Part shown: one piece after another, positions 46,501-58,075 of the stretch
Layout: each line of letters opens with the position of its first letter
Numbering within the stretch: position 1 is the stretch's first letter
NCBI GenBank assembly: GCA_963678705.1
Contig: OY783220.1
Span: 5,291,001-5,355,000, forward strand
Direction of reading: 5' to 3'
From: Panorpa germanica
Taxonomy: Eukaryota; Arthropoda; Insecta; Mecoptera; Panorpidae
DNA length: 64,000 nt
The notes under the pieces: generated by a model
What the model was told of the DNA's origin: nothing
The model's database searches: none
What the model saw: only the letters and a program-made list of their open reading frames with translations
Translations under genes and position numbers: made by a program

Positions 46501-48489
46501 ACATTCTATATGAGAATTGAAAAAGAAACCTTGGAATTAGCTTGTGTCAAGCTTTGTAGGAAGAGGTGTCATTTTAAATCAATAGATATTGCAATATTAT
46601 CGTGAAATAAAGTGATACTTTTATTTTAATACAAAGTATCTGAATGAAAAAGACTGGACTTTCTTGACTGGACCTTTGCCTAGGTATGTCAATTCACTAA
46701 AATGTTTACTGTGCTTCTTCTTCTTAAATAATTAGTAAAGAAACTTATACTGAATGCGAGATGATGAATTGGCACCCCTCTTAGAATAGTCTACTATAAA
46801 ATTACATTAAAGCAGGCACTCCTTTTCTTAGACTTTCCCCTTTACTTTTTGCCTTATGCGACCACATCTCTCACATGCCCCTTGAACCAGCCCTGGCTAT
46901 AACCATCCCCAGACCTAATGCGAACCTGTTTCTAACTTGCCTCTGATTACAAAAAGTCTTTATGAATGTTAAGTAAATTTGCATAAAATTCTCATACGTT
47001 GTGTCAACATTTGAAAAGTCGCCGTTTATTAACGGTGTGCTGTCCTGTTTAAATATGCATTTTCCTAAAATAAAAAAAGAATAAGTACAGCGTAAAATGA
47101 CGAGTCCAAACAATTTTTACAACAGTAATTCATTTCAGGATTACTTCATCGTTATCCTTCCTATTTAAAACCGTTTTATTACCTTACGTTTTTTGTCATA
47201 AAAAAGTAATTAAAATTGGTTTTTTGTTTTTGTTTTATTTTTATTTCTTCTTTATAAAATTTACTTTTTATATTATTATTAATTTATTCGCTTTAGAAAA
47301 CAAAGTTTGTTAAATCCATGTATAAATTATCTACTAAAGTTACAACAGTTTTTAAATTTAATTATTTTGTGTATATAATAGTATCCATCATTTAATTATC
47401 GCTGGTACTTTTTACAAGACATACAAACAAACGTGTAATTTATTATAATAATTAGAATATTATAATTACTCATTCATAAATAACCTAAGGTTTGTCGCAC
47501 ACTGCAAGCGTAATTAAGTGATAGCGAATTCGGACAAAAAGCGACGTGAATCGAAAAATCGTGTTCTTTGCATGTGTTGTGTCAAAATGCATATATACTA
47601 CGTACCGATACGACAGTACGCCAAGTCAAACTTGTGTGCTGTAGGGTCTATTGGAGTTGTTTTGTGGTAACATAATTTGTCATAGAGCAAACTTTTACTT
47701 TAATTTTTATCGATACACCACTGTTAAGAAAGAGATTATTGCATTGTCTTTATTTGAATATTTTATTACGAATGTTGGTCAACGGAATTGGACTTCACTC
47801 CCCTAGCTGTATTGTAGTTCCACTATTGATTAAACAGAACTATAAAATATGTAATAAATTAACTGCAAAATATTCGTAAAAATCGACGTAAATCAAAGTA
47901 AAACCTATCACCCTTGTAACGCCATAATGTATTAACTCTATTAGTTATTATCAAAAAAAAAAAGGTTCTACATTTGTTAGTGTTTTTTTTAAATATTTCA
48001 CGCACAAACAAATATCCTTACAAAGGTATAGTCTCCCGAAACCCGAAAAGAATGGTAAAGACTCCACTAAAATCCGCATTGCGTCTACTGCTATATAGAG
48101 CTGAGATATAACGATATTCTAAATAATAAGGATGGACAAAAAATAACCCCAATGTTAAATCAGTCTGATCTGGTCTTATAAAAACCTTTCTAAAACATAT
48201 AGATCACTTATTGGCTATATTCTATACTTTTTTATTTTACGTATATATTCACATCTAATATAGTATTTGAAAGTCAAATATATTCAATTCTTCGTTTATT
48301 TTATTAGTAAATAAATGTTTTAATAAATGGAGAAACTTGCAAAATATACTCGTCAGAGTATTGCACAAGCGGGTGTGAATTGTTAGTTTTGATAGCAGGA
48401 ATAAATTTTACATATGTGCCGTTATGCATTACATTCTTTTATCTTAAATTCACTGACTGCATTTCCTTTTATTATATAAACTATTTTAC
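46501..48489. other. AT-rich non-coding DNA, nothing recognised
   Basis: No recognised repeat copy or exon. A faint inverted pair of GTTTGTCGCACACTGCAAGC (47490) and ACTTGTGTGCTG (47630) may be MITE ends. Confidence 0.45.
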
Positions 48490-48945
48490 ATTATGAAAAC
48501 TACATATCGAGCTTCATCTCACTTGTCCTACATTTTCCCTTCGCCTACTCCTAACTTCATTCATCTATTATTCCCTCCTGTAAGATCACCATCATGTCTA
48601 CTTCACTGTCCAACTTCTCCCTACATCTACTCTAAATATGCCCAAATTTTTCCACTTCCTTGCCACACATCCTACACAGTTTCTCTTCCTCTGCACACCA
48701 GTATCTACTTCCTCTTTCTTAATTCTCAAGTCTAAACCTCGCGATCTTTCTCTTTTCTATACCTCTCCGTTTTTCTAGGTATTGCGGCATTCTTTTCATC
48801 CATAGCAGACTGTATATGGTATTGTATTTTGTTTTCTTCATCCTCTTCATCCCATCCTGGTGTTGGACCTCTATATCTCTTACCTTTATCAGATTCCGTA
48901 CTTTTCGCATCTTGTATTCCATCCATTTCTTGAATTTATTTAACT
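48490..48945 (-). mobile_element. LINE C-terminal fragment (RFRLEN...CRMCG type)
   Basis: On the minus strand the frame from about 48922 reads through RKIARFRLEN, meets one TAA, and continues in the same frame as ERGSRYWCAEEEKLCRMCGK then EVEKFGHI before a stop. The combination IARFRLGNE..RG.RYW..EE...CR.CG..EE..EH is a C-terminal signature of a LINE group abundant in ants and other insects, as I remember it. The stop, and the missing downstream Cys, show decay. The pyrimidine-rich plus-strand frames here are shadows. A deleted mariner begins 24 bp beyond its upstream edge. Confidence 0.75.
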
Positions 48946-48968
48946 GTAGAAACTTATTGATTGGTTTC

Positions 48969-49558
48969 TACGAGGCATGTTTTTTAAGTAAGTACCGTTT
49001 TGCGATTCCGCCTTTGCAGTGCTACGGTCGGCGTTCCGCGCATGCACGCTGGTTACCTACATCTCTTGTCTACGCACTGACGCCATTACAGTCTGATTCT
49101 TCATTGTATACGTTGTTTTCTGAGTGTTTAAGATGCCTCCGACAATCGTGAGTCCCGCCGATTGTGAAGTACGGGCTGTTATACGATTTCTTAGTGCTAA
49201 ATGCGTAAAACCGATCGATATTCATCGTGAGATCTGTGAAGTTTAGGGACAAAACATTATGAGTAATGGAATGGTAAGGAAATGGGTGAGAGCATTTAAA
49301 GATGGCCGCACAAATGTGCATGATGAAGAACGGAGTGGGCGTCGTGATACAGTGGTTAACAAGTCAGGCGGCAGAATTTTATGAGGAGGGTATTCAAAAA
49401 CTGGTGCCACGTCATGACAAGTGCCTCAATATTCACGGAAATTATGTAGAAAAGTAGATTAAGGTACAGGCTTTCATGTAAAAATAAAATTATTGCGATA
49501 TCTTTACACGTCTTTTTTTAATTCCAAAACGGTACTTACTTAAAAAACACGCCTCGTA
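48969..49558 (+). mobile_element. internally deleted mariner, copy 2
   Basis: Same ends as copy 1: TACGAGGCATGTTTTTTAAG and, inverted, TACGAGGCGTGTTTTTTAAG, each within a TA duplication. At 590 bp it lacks a further ~125 bp present in copy 1: the 5' breakpoint is at GGGCGTC, the 3' breakpoint just before TGATACAGTGG, as in copy 1. It carries a 4-bp insertion near 49025 (GCTACGGTCGG) and other substitutions. Confidence 0.92.
49133..49457 (+). pseudogene. mariner transposase remnant, copy 2
   Basis: ATG at 49133 opens MPPTIVSPADCEVRAVIRFL. A TAG replaces Tyr in EVYGQN near 49245. GMVRKWVRAFKDGRTNVH-like residues follow (the start of this word is NGMVRKW here), then a direct jump at SGRR to VIQWLTSQAAEFYEEGIQKL and VPRHDKCLN, ending at TAG 49455-49457. 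The DNA-binding domain is partly kept and the catalytic domain wholly absent. The minus-strand 83-codon frames in both copies are shadows. Confidence 0.9.
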
Positions 49559-50667
49559 TAATACTCAAGTTGTGATCTGCTTAATATTTAGAGCAATAAC
49601 ACTTACAACCAATGATTAAAATAACCCCGTTGCAGCAATTGAATATTACTTTATTTATCACTAACGTGTCACACGACTCGGTAATAATTGTTTGTCTAAA
49701 TAGTTAGTTGTTACAAGACCTGATTAAAATAGGCTGTACTGAAAATGAGTGAAAGAGATACTACGCTTGATAAACAAGATATAGTTTAAATTACGAGAGT
49801 TCGGCTGCGACTCATACTTAAAACAAGTTGTGGGGTATACACTGCCGATATAACTAAAAAACACTGACTCACTTATTTCTCTATAATGTATATAGAAACA
49901 AATAAGGAAAAATTCATTATCTTATTATAGACTTAACCGTTCTTATAACCTCTTTTATGCATAAGTCGCCGCCGAACTATCGTGATTTGGACTATAGTAG
50001 ATTTATGCACTGTAGTAATATTTAAAAACAATTTACAATGCGTAAGAAATTTACTAATATAAATAGTGCAGACAATTACATACAGATATAGCATTGTCAA
50101 GGCTTTTCATATTGTTGTTATTGAGGTAAAATAATGTTTAGTGATAATAAAAGAGTAATTTATAAAATGAAGCACCTAAGTACCGAAAACGAGCAAAAAT
50201 ATTTAACCTCAGTTAATGATTAAAAAGATTCGGTTTCTGATCTGTATATATGACCATGCTCTCTACTCGACATAGAACAGGTTATCATCATATTACCGGT
50301 GCCACTGACATAGCTCAGCTCAGTTTTTTAAATAAGAAACTAATCTTGGTATAGAAGCAGTTTATTTTCTACCGAGTATCTGAATTTAGGTTATGATATA
50401 AAACTATATAGAACCGTAATCCTGCAATTGCAATGTGTATGAGATACGTGTACTGCAAGATATTATAGAAAATGAAGAAGAAGATTGTCGTTTGACATGG
50501 ACTTATATCGTCTTCTCCAGTTACAAGTTTTAATAGATAAACTGCTATGGCAACTCAACACCGCAATTCAAGTGAAGTAGAGAATAACGAATTTATGACG
50601 GAGATAAATTAAAATCGGTGATCAAAAAAAAGGATCGAGTAATCTTTTCTTAATACAGAGTCAATAT
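49559..50667. other. AT-rich non-coding DNA, nothing recognised
   Basis: No recognised repeat copy, exon or RNA gene. Confidence 0.5.
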
Positions 50668-50794
50668 AAATAGGCAGTGGTATAGTTCATATAGGCCACG
50701 ACACCATAAATACTACCAACGTAGTAGGGGGTCGTCGGAGATAGGGTTTAGTATCGGAAATAGGCTAACGTTAAATAAACTAAATTAAAAAAAA
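50668..50794 (+). mobile_element. SINE 3' half with A tail
   Basis: TAGGCAGTGGTATAGTTCAT, GGCCACGACACCATAAATAC, GGGTCGTCGGAGATAGG and CGGAAATAGGCTAACGTTAA match the body and 3' end of the 43-kb SINE in order. It ends in an A8 run. The tRNA head is missing, so it is 5'-truncated. Confidence 0.8.
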
Positions 50795-51810
50795 TAGATT
50801 TTGTTAAGTACATGTATCTACATCAGAATACTAAAAAAATGCACTTGTTTACATACTCAATATAGCACATAGAAGAATATAACATATGAAATATAAACAA
50901 ACGAGAACCCTTCCCACCCCTCGTCGTATATCTCAAGTACGTGAAGTGAGATCTTCAGCCACACCGCACACGAGTGTAAGCTCAGGAATCTTCGATCTGA
51001 TCTGATAGACCCGTCAGTAGCGCTTCTAGAAACGATAGTGTCATTACAAAAGAGTATTAGATCGTTTGACAGATTCTGTCTAATCAATTTCCATTATATA
51101 GCGTTATATTGATCAATATTGATCCATAATAATCTCTTACGATAGTAGTATCGGATAGTGGGTCATCAGATACAAAGCTTTCGAACGACACTACTGACCT
51201 ACACACCAATACACTCGCACATGAAGAAAGAAAGTGTGTCTTTTATATAATATGATGATAATAGTTACTTGTGTGTGAAACTTTGATATAAATATTTTAT
51301 GAAGCATAACAATTTTCATTGATGTTGCCATACTTTATGTTTGATAGTAAATGTATCGTTTGGAAAATAATGAGCTTCAGCAAAACGCTGATGGCATAGG
51401 TAAATGATACGGCGAAATACTAATTGTTCTATTTTATTTGAGACATAGGTACTTTTATATTTTAAAAATGATTCAAGGAAATGTGTCACCGAACCATACG
51501 TATAAAGTATTCAAATTTGAAGCCATCTTTAAATTTTTTAAATAAATTATTCTGTAGAACATAATATTATCTACAACTTTTTGTTATACCTCTTATAATA
51601 AAAAAGTTATTAATAAGCCAATTTAAATTTTGAATTAAGTGGTGAATGTATAGAGTGTAATATAGTAACTACAGTCTGTTTACTATAGCACTTAATTGAT
51701 ATTAAAAATTAAATCGAAAATAATGCGATGTTTATTACATAATTTTTTTTATAGCTTACATAAACAACTGTAAGTAAGGCTTTAGTTTCTTATGGGTGAA
51801 TAAGGTTTCA
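50795..51810. other. non-coding DNA, unexplained GC-richer stretch
   Basis: About 50900-51020 is GC-richer, and the minus strand is open for 76 codons (50857-51087) without recognisable family. GTCAGTAG..CTTC..GAAACGATAGTGTC near 51013 and TTTCGAACGACACTACTGAC near 51178 form a loose inverted pair. Confidence 0.35.
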
Positions 51811-52304
51811 ATTTTTTTAAATTTATTTATATTAATGTACAACATATTAAGTTTATTGTGTGGAAATTTGAAGTTGATTGGTTTAAAACTGTCGGAGATA
51901 TAGAGTTTTAAGTTTCACCTCTCAGGCTTGGTTTCGTCTTTCTTTGAAACTTTTAAACGCGTTTTTCTGACACTTAGCTTTTTCAGAGTGGGTGTCCTCT
52001 CTAGATCAAAATCTACTGGAGCGATCCTTTTAAAATTTTGCACACTCTTTCTTTACAGATATGCCGAGGTAACGCTGTCGAGCTTTTTTTTTAATTTTAA
52101 CGTATTTTAAAATAACAAAGTTTCTGATTATTTTATTGAAAAATCGGTTTTTTGACTTCCAAGAGCTGTAAAAAATTGAAAAATTAATAATAAAAAAAAA
52201 CTCGACAAGGTTACCTGCAGAAACTTATCAACTAATGAAATCATTTTGTTGTTTTGATTTCAAATAATCCATTGATGAGTTATTAGGGACACCGCAATGT
52301 TACT
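51811..52304 (+). repeat. ~470-bp dispersed repeat family F, copy 2
   Basis: Same order of words as 38803-39270: ATGTACAACATATTAAGTTT, ACTGTCGGAGATATAGAGTT, TTTTAAAATTTTGCACACTC, ACGCTGTCGAGCTTTTT with its inverted partner AAACTCGACAAGGTTACCTG, and GACACCGCAATGTTACTT. The internal stem is kept in both copies. Confidence 0.75.
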
Positions 52305-52673
52305 TTTTTTTGTGACGTCTGCGGAGATTCGCTGTCAATGCCTATATTCTTGAAATTTATTTATGAAAATTTCACAAAGTATTCTTTAAATGTTATTTTA
52401 TCATGTAGTAATTTTTGAAATAATTATGTCATTTTCAACTGTGTCATTGAAAAACATTATCGAAAATAAAGCGTACAACAATGCTGATTTTGGCTGGAAC
52501 TAAAAGATACCGCAATCCCGCAAAACCTTATTAGGATTTAGGCATCATAGGCAGTTTTATACACAAGATTAAGTGTTAAAACATAGATTAAAGATACCCC
52601 TCCTATAACACGATTCTCGACCAACCCTATATAATAAGTTGCAGATATTTTTTCTAACTCATTTAGTGTAGGA
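52305..52673. other. AT-rich non-coding DNA, nothing recognised
   Basis: No recognised feature, except TATAACACGATTCTCG near 52606-52621, which resembles one arm of the hairpin that follows. Confidence 0.45.
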
Positions 52674-52732
52674 GGATCCGTGTTATACGAAATCGTGTAG
52701 TGTTACAACACGATTTCGTATAGCACGGATTC
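52674..52732. repeat. strong hairpin, 27-nt arms
   Basis: Left arm GGATCCGTGTTATACGAAAT-CGTGTAG and right arm, inverted, GAATCCGTGCTATACGAAAT-CGTGTTG, separated by a loop of about 5 nt. Few mismatches. It could be a MITE remnant or a structured RNA; nothing coding adjoins it. Confidence 0.75.
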
Positions 52733-52935
52733 ATAAAATGCGTAGCACATCAATCAAGGTATAGAAAGGTCAATTTGTTATTGTTTATAAGCCACTCTTT
52801 ACTATAAATATTTCTTTAGAAATCCTCAACAAATTTATTATAATTATTTCAATACTTCCAATGAACCCTTCAAAGTAAAACAACCCTTACAATATATAAA
52901 TCACATTGTATATATACAATAAATTTAGAAAAAAG

Positions 52936-53400
52936 ATTCTTATTTGACATGTACCGCCATAATGGATGCCACTTCGAAGTCGGGTAAATCCCGAGCCCTG
53001 AAATAACTTTAAACGTAATGGTAGCAGTTGTCACTATGTAAATGTGATGGCAGAGATCGAGCCCTGCGAGTTGGTGAGTTCGGGGCTGTCCAACACCCCC
53101 TCCCTCTACCCTCTTCCCTCACCATAGTCACAGCAAACCATCTCGTGGACGTGACATCCTGATAAAACAGAACCAGACGGGCACGGGAGTCACTATGTCT
53201 CTACTGTATTCCGTTGGACGTGGAGGACAAGCACTAGCTCGATGACGATGACCCGTTTCGTCAAAATTACGAGTGATTTGTAAACCAACCATACACACTC
53301 CATTCAAACGAGGATAAACTAGATATACTCGTATGTAGCATGGCCCATTGTGGTAATTATATAAATTACTTTCATAATGACGCAAATTACTTCATTTGGG
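52936..53400. other. GC-rich anomalous block, unknown origin
   Basis: GC content is clearly above the surroundings, with CGAGCCCTGCGAGTTGGTGA, CACCCCCTCCCTCTACCCTC and GGACGTGGAGGACAAGC. The minus strand is open for 85 codons from 53385, with words such as FDETGHRHRASACPPRP and SRPRDGLL. I do not recognise a family. A retroelement or other transposon coding relic is plausible. Confidence 0.4.
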
Positions 53401-53559
53401 GTTTTTGAATATTTTTTAAGTGCCATTAAAACTTGATAAGTGGAATTTAAGTGAAGAATATTTAAAAATAATACGGTAACAGTTGAGATGATATTGTAGA
53501 CTATGTTATGGATGTATTTGTAAAGAAATCGTCTGTAGGTAAAACAGTGACCATATACT

Positions 53560-53735
53560 CATGGACTCCATAGATGACGTTTTAGGAATAACGGCCAAGA
53601 CGTTGATATTTGGAGTTGAAAGAACTGGCTGTGCATATTGTTAAGTTTGTAGCTATTTATACTAAAATAAACTTTAAATATCGTTTCTTTGGTTTCAGGT
53701 AGGACAGTATGATTTAGGTTAATTACTAAAATAAA
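53560..53735 (+). repeat. dispersed repeat family D, copy 2
   Basis: Pairs with 16180-16375; the TCTTTGGTTTCAGGTAGGAC core and flanks are shared. See copy 1. Confidence 0.55.
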
Positions 53736-55344
53736 AGTGTTTGATTTCAGAGCAACACATAAGTTTCATTAAAAATTTACAATTCCTATTAAAATTGAGA
53801 TATTGTCTTATGAAAGAGGCGATTTGCATATTCTTAATTAAAGGAAAACAGTTTCTTATGTTTAAATTTTTGTGCATTATTTAATTTAGAATATTAATAG
53901 AATATTTCATTTAGAATTTATGTTTTCTTGGTCAAAACTCAAAATTAGAATAATATTCAGATCAGAAATAAAAGAGTTCTGATTTTAAAAACAATATGAC
54001 CCTTCTATAAATTGCTTTTTATACGTTGCAAAGTTCTGCAATGCAAAGAGAGGTAAATTGAAGAACAAGCGTAAAAGCTAAACAAAGGTAATTTTAATTA
54101 AGCTGAAAGGCAATTGTGTCTATATGCAATTTATTTTACGTGACCCTTAACAAATAAGAAGGTAATTCATAATTGGCTAGAATACAATTGCGTCCGTTGT
54201 CTTTCGCAGAATAGTTTCTAAAATAAGTTGAAATGGCTCTTGGTACCAACAAATTATAGATACTGCTTTTAAAATATAAAATACTTTTACTAGTAGTAAT
54301 TTTTGAGATTATATAACAACAGATGTAATGTAGGAACTGACTTAAATAGCCTTATTTGATGAGAGCAAATTACCCAATCTTCAAGTTCCAAATGAAAGCT
54401 CTACTCACCCCTCAATCAAATGAATGTAATTAAGCTCAATGATATGTAATTTAATGATTTAAGGGGTAAGAATGTAGTGCCTAATAGCAAAACATTAAAA
54501 TAAAATAATAACAATATAACAACAGATGTAGCTAATAATTAAAAAGACTTTTCTGTGCCGGGAAAAAAAATTAACATTTTGCATTTGGAAAGAGAGTTTC
54601 TACACCAGGTGCCACGAATATCTTTATTCAGCATTGATAATTTGTTGATTATAGTGAGATTTAAAGAAATGTATAATTTAATCCTAAATTAATAACATTG
54701 GTTTATTTCTGTTAAAAGTTTAACCTCTTACTAAGGTTTTGAAGCCTCAAAGCAATTTTCCTTATATTTACGCCAGTGTTATATACATGTACATGCAAAT
54801 TTTCAGCAACATCAAATACATGGCTTTTCTTGAAGAAGTGTTTTCTAAATTAGGCATTGTTTGTACATTTTTCTTTGCATTCAAACGGATTTCTTATCGT
54901 GTAACACAAGCTTTCGTCGGACAGTAGTAGAACATATCATGTTGCGTTGTGTTATTCAGTCTTGACCGTTGAGGCATCCCACAGGGTTCACGCACTAGGC
55001 CTGCACCCCTTCATCCCCTCACCCCTCAATCCAGCCCAAACCATCCGCAGTATAAACAAGGAGGCTACGTCAAGCATACAAAGAAGTTCCCAAATAAAGT
55101 AAATAGAGGACAGTTATACAGCTACAATGCTCGTAGCGAACGAATTTACATATTATGGTAATCGTTTTGTTATTACACAAATTTATTATTAGAATATTGA
55201 AAATTACCAAGGTTATAGCTTCATATAAAAACTTTGTCTTGTATAATACAGTTACTGGATTGAGAGTGGACAATCTTGAATCATTTCTGTATTAGATAGC
55301 TAAGAGTATTTCTAATTTATTTGTATTATAGTATAGACACAACC
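53736..55344. other. non-coding DNA, GC-rich word near 55000
   Basis: Mostly AT-rich. About 54960-55060 is C-rich (CACCCCTTCATCCCCTCACC) and unexplained. No coding sequence recognised. Confidence 0.45.
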
Positions 55345-55415
55345 TATATTGACCTACTTCCGATACCAACAGCTTTCTATTATATTTGCAGTTTTTATGA
55401 TGTCTGAGCCGATAT
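55345..55415 (-). mobile_element. SINE fragment, strongly diverged
   Basis: GACCTACTTCCGATACCAAC, then TTGCAGTTTTTATGATGTCT and GAGCC, matches the inverted SINE body (GGCCTATTTCCGATGCTGAG, TGGCAGTATTTATGGTGTCG, GGCC). Confidence 0.5.
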
Positions 55416-56312
55416 ATATTTAGGCTTAAGCTTATTCGGTCTTCTTGCCTATATAGATATTTACAGCAAAGTTACATATACATTAAAATATGTGTATATA
55501 GTTAAATTTATTACGTAGGTGTTATTATTATTTCAGAATATTTATTTTTAAAATTTAAAACATTGGAAATGCAATTATTATCTTATATCTAAACTTATTT
55601 TAATTTATTTGAAAATAAAGACAGCTAGCTTGTATGAACTTTAATTAATGAGACACCAACAAATTAAAATTTACAATCAAAACAAAGAAGGAAGTTTTCT
55701 GAGTATATTAGAAAAAAACAAAATATGAAAAAAGTATATATTTTTGTCATTTTATGATTTTAATTGATAAACGGATTTCCATTCACTCTCAAACTATGAG
55801 ATTGACTATATTACTCTCGTATATTGTATGATATGATAATTAATTAAATGATTACTTAATCGGAAATTTTTATGCAAGATATAAGAATCTAAAAAAAATA
55901 TTTCGTTATTTTCTTCTTAATTTAATATCGCGTAACTTTACAGCAACAGTTTTCTGTGTGCAGCCAAGTGAAGAAAGAAACAAATCTCTTATTACAGTAA
56001 TATAATAAATTAAATACAGTCAGACTCTAATATTAAGTAAACTTATTTCTTTTCAAGAACTTTATCACGTTTTTTGCAAAGATTTATTTTTATTATTAGT
56101 TCCGGTTATAAGTATAATATTTATTAACTAAAAAATGTTATCATACTTTGAGAAAATACACTTCATAAGAACAATAAAAATAAGTCCCGGCAGTTATAGT
56201 AAACTTTTATAACTTTCTAGTATAATAAAATTAAAACGGACATTAAGAACATCAGCTGAGTATATTAAAGATCACATAATGTAAAAATGTACATGTGTAC
56301 GTTTAAACAGGG
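55416..56312. other. AT-rich non-coding DNA, nothing recognised
   Basis: No recognised feature. Confidence 0.5.
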
Positions 56313-56401
56313 TGTTATTGTCTGTATGGATCAACGACGACATCGAACTACATTGACAGTCTCTATGGTGTCGTGACCTTATATATCTGCTATCTAATGA
56401 G
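56313..56401 (-). mobile_element. SINE body fragment
   Basis: ATCAACGACGACATCGAACT, GACAGTCTCTATGGTGTCGT and GACCTTATATATCTGCTATC match ATCACCGACGACCTCCTTTA, GCAGTATTTATGGTGTCGTG and GGCCTCATTTATGTGGGCTA of the 43-kb SINE on the plus strand. Confidence 0.6.
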
Positions 56402-57711
56402 TTCATGAATATGTTAGCCCGAGTCTAAATGTTAGACCTATCCTGATCCTAAAATTGATCTTTGCTCCTCTTTTCGTTCTGAAAACAGTAAAGTGAACCT
56501 CGTCTCATCCTAAACATTATTATATGACCCTCGCTTTATCCTAAATGAAATCATGATTCTCGTTTTATTTTAAGTCTGCTCTATTTTATTACTGTGTGAA
56601 CCTCGTTTAAACCTGAAATGGACAAAAAGAATATTAAGAAATGTATTTATACATGTACGATATAGATTTTGTTGTTAAGGGATGAATATGAAATAATGAG
56701 TTAGAGAGAGAATAGTTTTATATGAGGTTTTAAATACCATTATAATTTGAGCATAAACATCGTAATTTGTCTGATAACGGCCTAAAGAAGGAGCAAAAAT
56801 CCTCTGTAAATGTTCCCAGAAACGGGTTCTTTTAGGTCGTCAATAGGGTCAAAATTTCGACTCGGGAGTATATAATAAATTAAAAATTATTAAACTGGTA
56901 CGAGGATCGAACCATAACTATTACGGTCACAGCGTATATATCATAATGTGATTACTATTTTTGTACATAAAGTACGAGTAAGTTCAATTTTGTAACGTAA
57001 GTATATTAACTCTGAATCTTATTTGACTTTCCCTTTACATCACTTTTTGTCATTTACTTATTTTTTTTTTTTATTTGACTGCATATTTTTACAGTGAGTT
57101 TGAAATATTTTCTAGCTTCATTTTTCTAAAGAATATTTCATCGACGTGTAGTACAAATTTAATCCAAACTCCATTTTCTCGTTTGAAAAATGTATTGAAA
57201 TATATAACCAAACCCATGTTAGGAAATTTATATTATACAACACCTGCATCTCTGCAACTACTCTTACACCTACACCTGCAGGACTTCAGGAGTAATGATG
57301 TGTAATATATCAAATCATGAAAGTATTATAGTTTACTTTAAAACGGGGATTGTGAACCTTTTAATATAAACTTGACAAAAATTTGCAAATAATAGTTATG
57401 GAATTGCAGAACACATTTGGATATATATACTATATTCAAGGTATTATATATTGCGTATTCTATGTATATGCCGTGGTGATGTAAAACTTGTATATGTATA
57501 TGCCGTATATGTATGTGCAAATGCAAAAGTATAAACATATTTAAACATTGCTGCATGTACATGGTGTACTGTTATGTTTACTTAATTCATGTATATGCAA
57601 AAAATATACAGGATATTATTTGCACATTATGGATCATATATGTATATATAATGTTATGTAGGCAGTTTCTCCTATCACACTAAATTAAATTGCATTGAGT
57701 TTCTTTGTTTA
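56402..57711. other. AT-rich non-coding DNA; tRNA-like word at 56900
   Basis: Near 56903-56930 the minus strand reads TATGGTTCGATCCTCGTACC, a good box B. No box A at the right spacing and no acceptor stem were found, so it may be a fragment of another SINE. Otherwise nothing recognised. Confidence 0.4.
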
Positions 57712-58075
57712 AATATTTATTTGAGTGCATCAACTAGATAGTTACTAGCACTAAACACAATATACACATTTGTAATACGTAATTTCTAATTTATAAATAC
57801 GAGTTCGTGTATTTCAACTAAGTAGATTAAATTAGATTTATTGATAAAGTTAATCAGGTTTTTTAGACTTATTTGGTTTTAAATATTACAGTTTCGTCTT
57901 TGTAATGAGTATTTAGAGCTTAAAAAAATAATATGGTTTACTGTTAGTGGGTTAATACATTGTTCACATATAGGTTGTGGTTCTATTTTATAAAAGTTTG
58001 TATAAGTAAGATTATATTACTACTTCCAGCCTTCTATTTAGTCTGCCCGGTAAATCTTGTTTAGGATTTGATTAC
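57712..58075 (-). mobile_element. RNase-H-tailed LINE, 3' end, copy 3
   Basis: Minus strand: GGGCAGACTAAATAGAAGGC as in copies 1 and 2, then KIEPQPICEQC, NPLTVNHIIF and SKYSLQRRNCNI, then NLINFINKSNLI before a stop. A 3' UTR containing TATCTAGTTGATGCACTCAA is shared with copy 4. It has stops and one frameshift and is inactive. Confidence 0.8.

Noticed and set aside
47480-47650. Possible MITE (GTTTGTCGCACACTGCAAG ... inverted partner)
   Set aside because: Only about 8 of the terminal bases pair and no second copy was seen.
56900-56935. Possible tRNA gene on the minus strand
   Set aside because: Only a box B-like word is present; there is no acceptor stem, anticodon arm or box A at proper spacing.
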